From: Bacillota bacterium
GTDB taxonomy: Bacteria; Bacillota; Clostridia; Acetivibrionales; DSM-27016
Reading direction: 5' to 3'
NCBI GenBank assembly: GCA_023390115.1
Contig: JAEWDM010000021.1
Coordinates: 1-64,000, forward strand
Length of the DNA: 64,000 nt
Shown here: positions 43,547 through 52,218 of the stretch, piece by piece
How the letters are laid out: each line of letters starts with the position of its first letter
How positions within the stretch are numbered: the stretch's first letter is position 1
Notes under the pieces: generated by a model
The model's input: the letters and a program-made list of their open reading frames with translations, nothing else
Database searches by the model: none
Told to the model about the DNA's origin: nothing
Program-made: the position numbers and the translations under genes

Positions 43547-43614
43547 TGCCTTGCAGCAGAAATCATATCCGGCAGGCAGGGCACCAGTACATGATTATGG
43601 AGGGGGCAGTAAAT

Positions 43615-44775
43615 ATGAATATATCATTATTAATGACACCGGGACCTACATATGTGCATGAGGATGTAAGAAGAGCAATGAGCACAGAGATTGTAAACCC
43701 GGATTTGGATCTGCAATTTTATGAATTTTATAAGGACACCTGCGGAAAGCTGAGGCAGCTAATGAACACAAAAAACGATGTCGTTATTTTAAACGGTGAG
43801 GGAATTCTGGGGCTTGAGGCTGCATGCTGCTCCATTATAGAGCCGGGAGACAATATCCTGTGTATAGACAATGGGGTTTTCGGAAGGGGCTTTGGAGAAT
43901 TTGCCACCATATACGGTGCGCATGTTACCTATTTTATATCAGATTATCATAAGGGCATTGATGTTGAAGGATTAAAGGAATTCTTAAAGGAGAATAACGA
44001 TTTTAAGGCAGCAACGCTTGTCCACTGTGAAACACCTTCAGGAATTACAAATGCTGTTGACTTGATTTGCCCCATGTTAAAAGAGTATGGGATTATAACC
44101 ATTGTAGATTCTGTGTCTGCTGTGGGGGGAGAAAGGCTTTATGTCGATGAGTGGCAAATGGACATTGTCATAGGAGGATCGCAAAAATGTCTATCCGCAC
44201 CTCCGGGGCTGGCCTTTCTGAGCATAAGCAAAACCGCATGGGACAAAATATTAAACAGAAAGTCTCCAATAGCAGGCTTTTATTGCAGTCTGGCCCATTG
44301 GAAAACCTGGTATGAGGACAAATGGTTTCCTTACACTCCTCCGGTAAATGATATTTATGCTTTAAGAGAGGCTGTAAGAAGGCTGCTTAGGGATAAAACC
44401 GCTCTTGAAAGGCATAGAAGGGCTGCGGGTGCGGTAAGAGAGGGCCTGATTGCGGCAGGACTGCAGCTCTATCCCATGGAAAGCTTTTCAAGCACCGTTA
44501 CAACGGTTATGCTTCCAGAGGGAGTGGCGTTTGAAGAGCTCAGCAGAAAGCTGTGTGAAGAGCACGGCATTCTGATCGGAGGGGCTTTTGATTTTCTAAA
44601 GGACAGGGTAATACGCATAGGCCATATGGGAGAGAACTGCCGGAATGAGAAAATTTATGCTGCCTTGAAGGCATTTGACCATGTGCTGAGAAGCCTGGGT
44701 GTGGAATTAAAGGCGCATATTCACACGGTTTTTGAAGAAATAATCTCACATGAGCTTAAGCAGGGAGTATGCTGA
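43615..44775 (+). CDS. Class V aminotransferase (alanine-glyoxylate / pyridoxamine-pyruvate type)
   Basis: The start LLMTPGPTYVHEDVRRAMS is typical of the alanine-glyoxylate aminotransferase group. The PLP-binding region is IVIGGSQKCLSAPPGLAFLS, with the lysine in SQKC near residue 194, and the aspartate is in TIVDSVSAVGG. The C-terminal MGENC replaces the common MG-H/N-G motif. Related enzymes are serine-glyoxylate and pyridoxamine-pyruvate aminotransferases. The ATG at 43615 follows GGAGGGGG. It directly follows two ECF S components and may act on the imported compound; the reaction cannot be assigned from sequence. Confidence 0.8.
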   Translation: MNISLLMTPGPTYVHEDVRRAMSTEIVNPDLDLQFYEFYKDTCGKLRQLMNTKNDVVILNGEGILGLEAACCSIIEPGDNILCIDNGVFGRGFGEFATIYGAHVTYFISDYHKGIDVEGLKEFLKENNDFKAATLVHCETPSGITNAVDLICPMLKEYGIITIVDSVSAVGGERLYVDEWQMDIVIGGSQKCLSAPPGLAFLSISKTAWDKILNRKSPIAGFYCSLAHWKTWYEDKWFPYTPPVNDIYALREAVRRLLRDKTALERHRRAAGAVREGLIAAGLQLYPMESFSSTVTTVMLPEGVAFEELSRKLCEEHGILIGGAFDFLKDRVIRIGHMGENCRNEKIYAALKAFDHVLRSLGVELKAHIHTVFEEIISHELKQGVC

Positions 44776-44901
44776 AATCAGGTGCATAAACAGCATGACA
44801 AGCCGGGCAATGCCATTTACTGTGGCGTTATCCGGCTGCTTTTGTTTATGGGCGTGCTCCCGCAGTCCTTTAAACGAGGCCGGGTTAAAAGAAAAATTCA
44901 A

Positions 44902-44940
44902 AGAACAAATGTTTGCATTTTTCTGACGGTTTGGTATAAT
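44902..44940 (+). promoter_or_regulatory. LexA box and promoter of uvrA
   Basis: AGAACAAATGTTTG at 44902-44915 matches the Gram-positive LexA (DinR) consensus CGAACRNRYGTTYC except at the two outer positions. It overlaps a -35-like TTGCAT at 44913, 16 bp before a perfect TATAAT at 44935-44940. LexA bound here would block the polymerase, giving SOS control of uvrA. Confidence 0.72.
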
Positions 44941-45010
44941 GTAATAAGTGTAATTAGGGGAAGACATTCTAACCTTATGCCAAAATTTTTTATTTAACAG
45001 GTGAGAAGCT

Positions 45011-47845
45011 ATGATTAGAGATAACATATTTATAAAAGGGGCCAGAGAACATAATCTTAAAAATGTCGATGTTGAGATACCGAGAGACAAGCTTGTCGTT
45101 ATCACGGGGCTGAGCGGATCGGGCAAATCCTCTCTCGCGTTTGATACCATATATGCGGAGGGGCAGAGAAGGTATGTCGAGTCATTATCGGCATATGCCA
45201 GGCAATTCTTAGGGCAAATGGAAAAACCGGATATAGATTATATAGACGGGCTTTCCCCTGCAATTTCTATTGATCAGAAAACCACCAGCAGGAATCCCCG
45301 GTCTACTGTGGGTACGGTGACGGAAATATATGACTACCTGAGGCTGCTGTATGCCAGAATAGGAATACCGCACTGTCCGGTATGCGGAAAGGAAATCTCC
45401 CAGCAAACGGTCGACCAGATGGTGGATCAGATTCTTGCACTGGAGGAAGGAACGAGGATACAGCTCCTGGCCCCTGTAGTGAGGGGGAGAAAGGGAGAAT
45501 ACCATAAGCTTCTTGAGGATGTAAAGAAGGGAGGCTACGTAAGGGTAAGGATCGACGGTCAGGTTATGGACGTAAATGACGAAATAGCTCTGGATAAAAA
45601 CAAAAAGCATACTGTGGAAATTGTAGTGGACAGGCTTATTGTAAAGCCGGGGATTCAAAAAAGGCTTTCGGATTCAATGGAAACGGTGCTTAACTTAAGC
45701 AGCGGCATAGCGGTAGTGGATATAAACGGGCAGCAGGAGCTTATGTTCAGCCAGAACTTTGCATGCAGTGACTGCGGTATCAGCATTGAGGAGCTGACTC
45801 CCAGAATGTTTTCCTTTAACAATCCATTTGGGGCATGTCCCGCCTGCAGCGGCCTGGGTACTCTTCTCAATATTGACCGCAGCCTGATTATACCTGATGA
45901 ATCAAAATCTCTTGCCGAAGGCGCCATAGCCATTGGCGGCTGGAATGTTGAAAATGAGGATGCCTACTCAAGGATGTTTTTCAATGCGTTGGCAAGGCAC
46001 TATAAATTCAAGCTTGACACCCCTATTGCAAAGCTGTCTCCCCATATAGTTGACCTGATTCTTTACGGCACAAAAGGGGAAAAAATAAAGGTGGAGTATG
46101 AGAGGGAATACGGAAGCGGCTCTTATCTAAGCGCCTTTGAAGGTGTTGTGAATATAACCGAAAGACGCTACAGGGAGACGCAGTCGGATGGAATGAAGCA
46201 ATACTATGAAGGATTTATGAGCAGCTCACCGTGTCCGGACTGCAAGGGCGCCAGGCTGAGAAAGGAAAGCCTGGCCGTTACCGTCGGAGGCAGAAATATA
46301 GATGAAATTGTACGCATGTCTGTGCTTGACTGCAGGGAATTCTTTAAAAATATAGAGCTGAGCCGCAGAGATCAAATAATAGCACAGCAGATTTTTAAGG
46401 AAATTAATGCAAGGCTGGGCTTTTTAGTGGATGTCGGGCTGGATTACCTGACGCTGTCCAGATCAGCGGGGACGCTGTCAGGAGGTGAGGCGCAGAGAAT
46501 AAGGCTTGCCACCCAGATAGGCTCGGGACTGATGGGAGTGCTGTACATACTTGATGAGCCAAGCATAGGGCTCCACCAGAGGGATAACGACAGGCTGCTT
46601 GAGACACTTAAAAGACTGAGGGACTTAGGAAATACATTGATTGTTGTAGAGCATGACGAGGATACCATGTACGCGGCTGATCACATAATAGACATGGGCC
46701 CCGGAGCAGGGGTGCACGGAGGCTATGTGGTGTGTGAGGGCTCTGTGGATGAAATAAAGCAGTGTGAAAATTCGCTGACAGGGCTGTATTTAAGCGGAAG
46801 GAAGAAAATTGAGCTTCCCGCGCGTCGCAGGAAGCCCAACGGAAAATGGCTGGAGATAAAAGGAGCCTCGGAGAACAATCTTAAGGGCATAAATGTTAAA
46901 ATTCCTTTAGGGGTTCTTACGTGTGTCACCGGGGTTTCAGGCTCGGGAAAGAGCTCTCTGGTTAATGAAATACTTTATAAAAGGCTTGCTGCCGAGCTGA
47001 ACAGGGCAAGAACCAGAGCCGGAGAGCATATCTCCTTAAAGGGTGTCGAGCATCTTGACAAGGTTATAGAAATAGATCAGTCTCCCATAGGAAGAACTCC
47101 GAGGTCCAACCCTGCGACATATACAGGAGTGTTTGACCTTATACGGGAGGTGTTTGCGGGTACTACCGAGTCCAAAATGAAGGGCTATAAGGCAGGCCGT
47201 TTCAGCTTTAACGTTAAGGGAGGGCGCTGTGAGGCCTGCCACGGAGACGGTATTATAAAAATAGAGATGCATTTTCTGCCTGATGTGTATGTACCGTGCG
47301 AGGTATGCAAGGGAAAAAGATATAATAGAGAAACCCTTGAGGTAAGGTATAAGGGGAAAAGCATCTCCGACGTTCTGGAGATGACAGTTGAGGATGCTCT
47401 GGAGTTCTTTAGAAATATCCCCAAAATACAAAGAAAGCTTCAGACTTTGTGGGATGTAGGACTTGGGTATGTAAAGATAGGACAGCCCTCAACAACTCTT
47501 TCCGGGGGAGAAGCCCAGAGAATAAAGCTTGCGTCGGAGCTTTCCCGGCGCAGCACGGGAAGCACCATATATATACTGGACGAGCCTACTACCGGACTTC
47601 ATGTAGCGGATGTGCACAGGCTGACGGACATACTTCACAGACTGGTTGAATCGGGTAATTCGGTAGTTGTTATAGAGCACAACCTTGATGTTGTAAAAAT
47701 AGCGGATCATATTATTGACCTTGGCCCCGAGGGAGGGAGCAAGGGGGGAGAAATTGTGGCTCAGGGTACACCGGAGGATATTATAAAGGTAAAAGGCTCA
47801 TATACAGGGCACTTTCTCAAAAAAATACTGCAATCTGAAAAATGA
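45011..47845 (+). CDS. uvrA: Excinuclease ABC subunit A
   Basis: UvrA finds DNA damage in nucleotide excision repair and loads UvrB. Two ABC modules are visible: Walker A GLSGSGKSSLAFD (31-43) and GVSGSGKSSLVNE (about 640), with signatures LSGGEAQRIRLATQIGSGL and LSGGEAQRIKLASEL. Zinc-binding CxxC pairs lie near 251-280 and 740-765. Length 944 residues is normal. In many Firmicutes uvrA follows uvrB; here it is alone with its own LexA box and terminator. Confidence 0.98.
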   Translation: MIRDNIFIKGAREHNLKNVDVEIPRDKLVVITGLSGSGKSSLAFDTIYAEGQRRYVESLSAYARQFLGQMEKPDIDYIDGLSPAISIDQKTTSRNPRSTVGTVTEIYDYLRLLYARIGIPHCPVCGKEISQQTVDQMVDQILALEEGTRIQLLAPVVRGRKGEYHKLLEDVKKGGYVRVRIDGQVMDVNDEIALDKNKKHTVEIVVDRLIVKPGIQKRLSDSMETVLNLSSGIAVVDINGQQELMFSQNFACSDCGISIEELTPRMFSFNNPFGACPACSGLGTLLNIDRSLIIPDESKSLAEGAIAIGGWNVENEDAYSRMFFNALARHYKFKLDTPIAKLSPHIVDLILYGTKGEKIKVEYEREYGSGSYLSAFEGVVNITERRYRETQSDGMKQYYEGFMSSSPCPDCKGARLRKESLAVTVGGRNIDEIVRMSVLDCREFFKNIELSRRDQIIAQQIFKEINARLGFLVDVGLDYLTLSRSAGTLSGGEAQRIRLATQIGSGLMGVLYILDEPSIGLHQRDNDRLLETLKRLRDLGNTLIVVEHDEDTMYAADHIIDMGPGAGVHGGYVVCEGSVDEIKQCENSLTGLYLSGRKKIELPARRRKPNGKWLEIKGASENNLKGINVKIPLGVLTCVTGVSGSGKSSLVNEILYKRLAAELNRARTRAGEHISLKGVEHLDKVIEIDQSPIGRTPRSNPATYTGVFDLIREVFAGTTESKMKGYKAGRFSFNVKGGRCEACHGDGIIKIEMHFLPDVYVPCEVCKGKRYNRETLEVRYKGKSISDVLEMTVEDALEFFRNIPKIQRKLQTLWDVGLGYVKIGQPSTTLSGGEAQRIKLASELSRRSTGSTIYILDEPTTGLHVADVHRLTDILHRLVESGNSVVVIEHNLDVVKIADHIIDLGPEGGSKGGEIVAQGTPEDIIKVKGSYTGHFLKKILQSEK

Positions 47846-47863
47846 CCCTTAAGGGTCATTTTT
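47842..47863 (+). terminator. Terminator overlapping the uvrA stop codon
   Basis: ATGACCCTTAAGGGTCAT is a perfect 18-bp palindrome, preceded by AAAA and followed by TTTT. Its first bases include the TGA stop of uvrA. The sequence is close to symmetrical and may also end transcripts from the other direction. Confidence 0.75.
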
Positions 47864-48412
47864 CAATCCCTGATATTAAATAAATTGTTAAATATATGCC
47901 AAATAATATTGTGCTGGCCGCCTTACTGATATATAATCAACTATAAGCCTTTGTGCGATATAGCGCAGTGGCGGCAAAAAAGTCCTGGTAATATTTTGCT
48001 GTCATAGAGTGCAATAAATTTAAATGCCAGAAAGTTGAACATATTTTTTTCATATCGGTTTTGCAAATATTACAGCTATTTTGACTATAACATAGGTATT
48101 TTTATTTACGGACAGTTAATTTTGTTTATTTATCCGGACTCCTTGATAGAAGCACGGGCGTTTATTAGACTATAAATACAATATATGATATACTAATAGA
48201 ACATTTTATGAATTTGTTACTTATGGGCTAATGAAATATTTCACCAAAAGACTTACTTAAATCACTCTGCTAAGGATTAAGAGCAAACTTATAAAAAATT
48301 ATAGGGAAATGTCAACATGCAATAATTATGAAACTGCGGATAAAAATTTATATAAATAGGTAGATTCTGTTACAGGGCACTATACGGCCTTATAGACGGG
48401 GAGGGATTTAAT
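47864..48412. other. 549-bp AT-rich gap before clpE
   Basis: I find no gene, known riboswitch, CIRCE element or CtsR box (GGTCAAA direct repeats) here. Bases 48399-48405 (GGGGAGG) are the clpE ribosome binding site. Several AT-rich -10-like stretches exist near 48180-48200, but none has a convincing -35 partner. Confidence 0.5.
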
Positions 48413-50758
48413 ATGATGATGTGTTCTGTTTGCAAAGAGAATTTTGCGGTTGTTTTTATAACTAAAATCATTGATGGAAAGCAAACTCAGGAGGGCCTGT
48501 GTCTTTCATGTGCAAAAAATCAGGGTATCCAGCCTGTCAACCAGCTTCTGGAGCAGACAGGCATGACCGACGACGATATAGAGACTCTCAATAAGCAGGT
48601 TGGGGGCCTTTTTGACAACATAGATACCGACAGCATTAACAGCATCCCTGATTCGGCAGGTCAGGCCGCTTCGGGAAATCCCTTTTTCAACCTTATAAAT
48701 AAGGCTTTTGGAAAAAACGATGGAAAACAGGATTTCCCGGGAGAGCAGGGTAAGGAATATCCGGAGGGCAAGGAATATTCGGAGGATAAGGACTCCAAGA
48801 GTTCCTCCAGCAATACAAGGACCAAAACTCAGGAAAAGAAAAATGTAAAAAAGAAAAAATTCCTTGACATGTACGGGTCAAACCTCACCGAAAAGGCCAA
48901 GGAGGATAAAATAGACCGTGTTATAGGCAGACACAGGGAGATTGACAGGGTGATTCAGATACTCAACAGGAGAACTAAAAACAATCCTGTTCTTATAGGA
49001 GAGCCCGGAGTTGGAAAAACAGCTATCGCCGAGGGTCTTGCTGTCAGGATAGCAAAGAGGCAGGTTCCTGCAAAGCTGTTCAGCGCCGAGGTCTATCTTC
49101 TTGATTTGACAGGGATTGTAGCGGGCACGCAGTTCAGAGGGCAGTTTGAAAGCAGGATGAAGGGAATAATTGATGAGGCAAAGCAGTTTGGAAATATTAT
49201 TTTGGTGATTGATGAGCTCCATAATATTATGGGTGCGGGTGAAGCCGAGGGAGCAATGAATGCCGCCAACATATTAAAGCCTGCTCTTTCAAAGGGAGAA
49301 ATACAGGTAATAGGAGCAACTACGCTTAATGAATACAGAAAGCATATAGAGAAGGATACTGCCTTAGAGAGAAGATTTCAGCCTGTACAGGTTGATGAGC
49401 CCTCTGTTTACGATTCCATCGAAATACTTAAAGGTATAAGGGATTACTATGAGGCTTATCACAGGGTTAAAATATCCGATGAGGTCATAGAAGCTGCCGT
49501 AATGCTGTCCGAGAGATATATAACGGACAGGTTTCTTCCCGATAAGGCAATAGATGTTATTGATGAAGCGGGATCCAGGGCTAACCTTAAAAACGTGGGG
49601 CTGGTTGAGCTTGAGGCTTTGAAGCAGGAATTGAAAAAGGTTCAGGAGGAGAAGGAGTTTGCCATATCGGCGGATTCCATAGAGGATTATCAGAAGGCTG
49701 CCGATTTAAAGGTTAACGAATGTAAGCTTATACAAAAAATCAAGGATATAGAAGACATAAATAAGGATGTGGAGATAACCATAGAGGATATAGCCTATGT
49801 GGTGGAGGCATGGACGAAAATACCGGTACAGAGGCTTACCGAGGCTGAAACCGATAAGCTGCTCAGCCTTGAGGAAAGGCTGCACAAAAGGGTAATAGGG
49901 CAAAATGAAGCTGTATCAAGCCTTTCAAAAGCCATCAGGCGCAACAGGGCGGGGTTCAGAAAGAAGAAGAAGCCCTCATCCTTTGTTTTTATAGGGCCTA
50001 CGGGTGTGGGTAAGACCGAATTGGTAAGGGCTCTTGCCTGTGAGCTGTTTGAAAGCGAGGATGCATTGGTCAGAATTGATATGTCGGAATACATGGAAAA
50101 GCATGCCGTGTCAAAGCTTATAGGATCGCCGCCAGGATATGTGGGATACGATGAAGGAGGGCAGCTTACCGAGAAAATAAGAAGGAAGCCTTACTCGGTA
50201 ATACTTCTGGATGAGATGGAAAAGGCTCATCCGGATGTTTTCAACATGCTTTTGCAGATACTTGAGGATGGGAGGCTGACAGACAGCCATGGCCGGACGG
50301 TTAATTTTGAAAATACCGTTATTATTATGACCTCAAATGCGGGAACAAGCCTTAAGTCCAGCGGCATAGGCTTTGGTAATGACGGCTACAGGGCATTAAA
50401 GGATAGGGTTGAGGAGGTAATGAAGGACACCTTCAGGCCTGAGTTCTTAAACAGGCTGGATGAGACAATTGTATTTACCGAATTGACACAGGATGAGCTC
50501 AAACAAATTGTTGATCTTATGCTCAAAGAGGTTATTGACGAGGTTAAAGCCAAGGGAATGGAAATAAACATTGCTGATGAGGCTAAAGAGTTTATACTCC
50601 GCAAGGGGTATGATCCCAAGTATGGCGCAAGGCCGTTGAGAAGGACTATACAGAGATATATTGAGGATCAGCTTACGGATTTGTTCTTAAAGGGAAAATA
50701 TGTAGAAGGCAGTGTGATCGTTGTTGGCTGTAGGAATGAAGAGATTATTTTTGAATGA
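48413..50758 (+). CDS. clpE: ClpE-type ATP-dependent protease ATPase
   Basis: This AAA+ unfoldase would feed proteins to ClpP. The N-terminal zinc finger with C4, C7, C30 and C33 is the mark of ClpE (and McsA). A charged, low-complexity linker (about 95-145) follows, then ATPase 1 with GEPGVGKT near 197, a short UVR-like coiled middle region near 400-430, and ATPase 2 with GPTGVGKT near 529 and VILLDEMEKAHPDVFN. At 781 residues it is longer than B. subtilis ClpE (about 700), mainly because of the linker. Three ATG codons in a row start the frame; the first has the best ribosome binding site spacing. Confidence 0.93.
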   Translation: MMMCSVCKENFAVVFITKIIDGKQTQEGLCLSCAKNQGIQPVNQLLEQTGMTDDDIETLNKQVGGLFDNIDTDSINSIPDSAGQAASGNPFFNLINKAFGKNDGKQDFPGEQGKEYPEGKEYSEDKDSKSSSSNTRTKTQEKKNVKKKKFLDMYGSNLTEKAKEDKIDRVIGRHREIDRVIQILNRRTKNNPVLIGEPGVGKTAIAEGLAVRIAKRQVPAKLFSAEVYLLDLTGIVAGTQFRGQFESRMKGIIDEAKQFGNIILVIDELHNIMGAGEAEGAMNAANILKPALSKGEIQVIGATTLNEYRKHIEKDTALERRFQPVQVDEPSVYDSIEILKGIRDYYEAYHRVKISDEVIEAAVMLSERYITDRFLPDKAIDVIDEAGSRANLKNVGLVELEALKQELKKVQEEKEFAISADSIEDYQKAADLKVNECKLIQKIKDIEDINKDVEITIEDIAYVVEAWTKIPVQRLTEAETDKLLSLEERLHKRVIGQNEAVSSLSKAIRRNRAGFRKKKKPSSFVFIGPTGVGKTELVRALACELFESEDALVRIDMSEYMEKHAVSKLIGSPPGYVGYDEGGQLTEKIRRKPYSVILLDEMEKAHPDVFNMLLQILEDGRLTDSHGRTVNFENTVIIMTSNAGTSLKSSGIGFGNDGYRALKDRVEEVMKDTFRPEFLNRLDETIVFTELTQDELKQIVDLMLKEVIDEVKAKGMEINIADEAKEFILRKGYDPKYGARPLRRTIQRYIEDQLTDLFLKGKYVEGSVIVVGCRNEEIIFE

Positions 50759-50879
50759 TTGGTATGTAAAAAGATGCACTAGAGTAAAATCCGGTGTATT
50801 TTTTTGCTGTTCATAAGTTAAAAAATGCTATATAATAAACATATTGGCTCTGCTCTTAATATTTAAGGAGGTAGTTAGG

Positions 50880-52190
50880 GTGAAAAGGCGCACAAGATAT
50901 GCTTTACTGTTTATTTGCATAGCGATGTTTAATTTTACGGCTTCATGTACCTATTCTAAAGATACCCAGGATTCAGAGCTTGCACAAACGCACACCCAGG
51001 AAAAGAAAATTAAATTACGTTTTATAAGCAGTTGGGGAGGAGTTGACTCCAAGGCCGACACATTAAGACAGATTTTAGATGAATTCGGAGAGGATTATCC
51101 TGAAGCTGAGGTTATAAACGAATCCATGTTTGGGGAGGATTTTCTTCCAAAAATAAAAACTGATTTTGCTTCGGGAAACGAGCAGGATGTTTTTGGGTTA
51201 TGGCCGGGCTCCGATATAAGATCTCTTGTAAAGGCAGGCAAGGTGGCGGACATAACCGATCTGCTTGAGAGTGAAAGAGAATGGAAGGCGAGCTTTGAGG
51301 AAAGCAATTGGTCGTATACCACATATGACGGAAGAATATACGGTGTTCCTCTGGAAATTATTTATGAGGGCTTTTTTGTAAATAAGGATTTGTTTGAGAA
51401 GTACGGAGTGAAGCTGCCGGAAACTTATGATGAATTAAAAACCGCGGTAGTTGAGTTTAAAGTCCATGACATAATACCCATAGCGTATAATACTCTTGCA
51501 GAGGGGACATACCTGTATCAGAATATCATTGCAATGCTGGGAGGGAAAGAGGCCGTAGAGAAGCCTTATAACAGAGGGACAATAAACAGCTGCTATATAG
51601 AAGCCGTAGACTATGTTAAGGAGCTGTACCAGCTTGGGGCCTTTCCCAAAGATGCCTTTACGATGACAAGCAGGGATAGAAACAATCTTTTTAAAAATAA
51701 GAAGGCTGCAATGATTACTCAAGGCTCCTGGTTTGTGGGAGATTTAAAAGGGATGGAGGACACGGTGGATATAATACCATTTCCCAGGCTTGAGAAAAAC
51801 GGCGTGGGACGTGACGCGCTTATATACGGTCTGGGAAACGGGACCTTTTATATGAGCCGGAAGGCGTGGGAGGACTCTGCTAAAAAGGAACTTAGCATAA
51901 AGCTTTTGAAAAAGCTGACCTCACAGGAAAGCGCTCTTCTTTTTGTTAATCAATGCGGAATGATGAGCAATGTAAAAATACCTGAAGACAAAATGAACTA
52001 CAGCAAGCTGGCTATGAAAGGTCTGGAGCTTACCAAAAGCAGCAGGGAGATGATAGGGCCTCCCGACAGTTTTGTTGACAGAACGGTATGGGAGGAATAT
52101 ATAGCAAAAAGGTTTCCCTATGTTTTAGAGGGCAGAGAAAGCGCGCAATCTTTATGGGATGAGGCTGTAAAAAGGACCAGAAACTTTTGA
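50880..52190 (+). CDS. Family 1 extracellular solute-binding lipoprotein, near YesMN
   Basis: The GTG at 50880 follows AAGGAGGT by seven bases. The signal peptide ends in lipobox TASC, giving lipidated C23. The mature 410 residues have the SBP_bac_1 pattern (LRFISSWGG, then DVFGLWPGSDIRSLVKAGKV and GVPLEIIYEGFFVNKDLF), typical of sugar-binding proteins. It is followed directly by a YesM-type kinase and a YesN-type regulator, not by permeases, while a second binding protein accompanies the permeases further on. It may therefore present sugar to the kinase rather than to a transporter. Confidence 0.85.
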   Translation: MKRRTRYALLFICIAMFNFTASCTYSKDTQDSELAQTHTQEKKIKLRFISSWGGVDSKADTLRQILDEFGEDYPEAEVINESMFGEDFLPKIKTDFASGNEQDVFGLWPGSDIRSLVKAGKVADITDLLESEREWKASFEESNWSYTTYDGRIYGVPLEIIYEGFFVNKDLFEKYGVKLPETYDELKTAVVEFKVHDIIPIAYNTLAEGTYLYQNIIAMLGGKEAVEKPYNRGTINSCYIEAVDYVKELYQLGAFPKDAFTMTSRDRNNLFKNKKAAMITQGSWFVGDLKGMEDTVDIIPFPRLEKNGVGRDALIYGLGNGTFYMSRKAWEDSAKKELSIKLLKKLTSQESALLFVNQCGMMSNVKIPEDKMNYSKLAMKGLELTKSSREMIGPPDSFVDRTVWEEYIAKRFPYVLEGRESAQSLWDEAVKRTRNF

Positions 52191-52218
52191 AAAGCAATAT
52201 GGGGAAGGGGTGCTGTTT

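Noticed and set aside
47864..48412. Possible tRNA or small RNA gene in the gap before clpE
   Set aside because: No cloverleaf, GTTC-type T arm or convincing promoter-terminator pair could be found.
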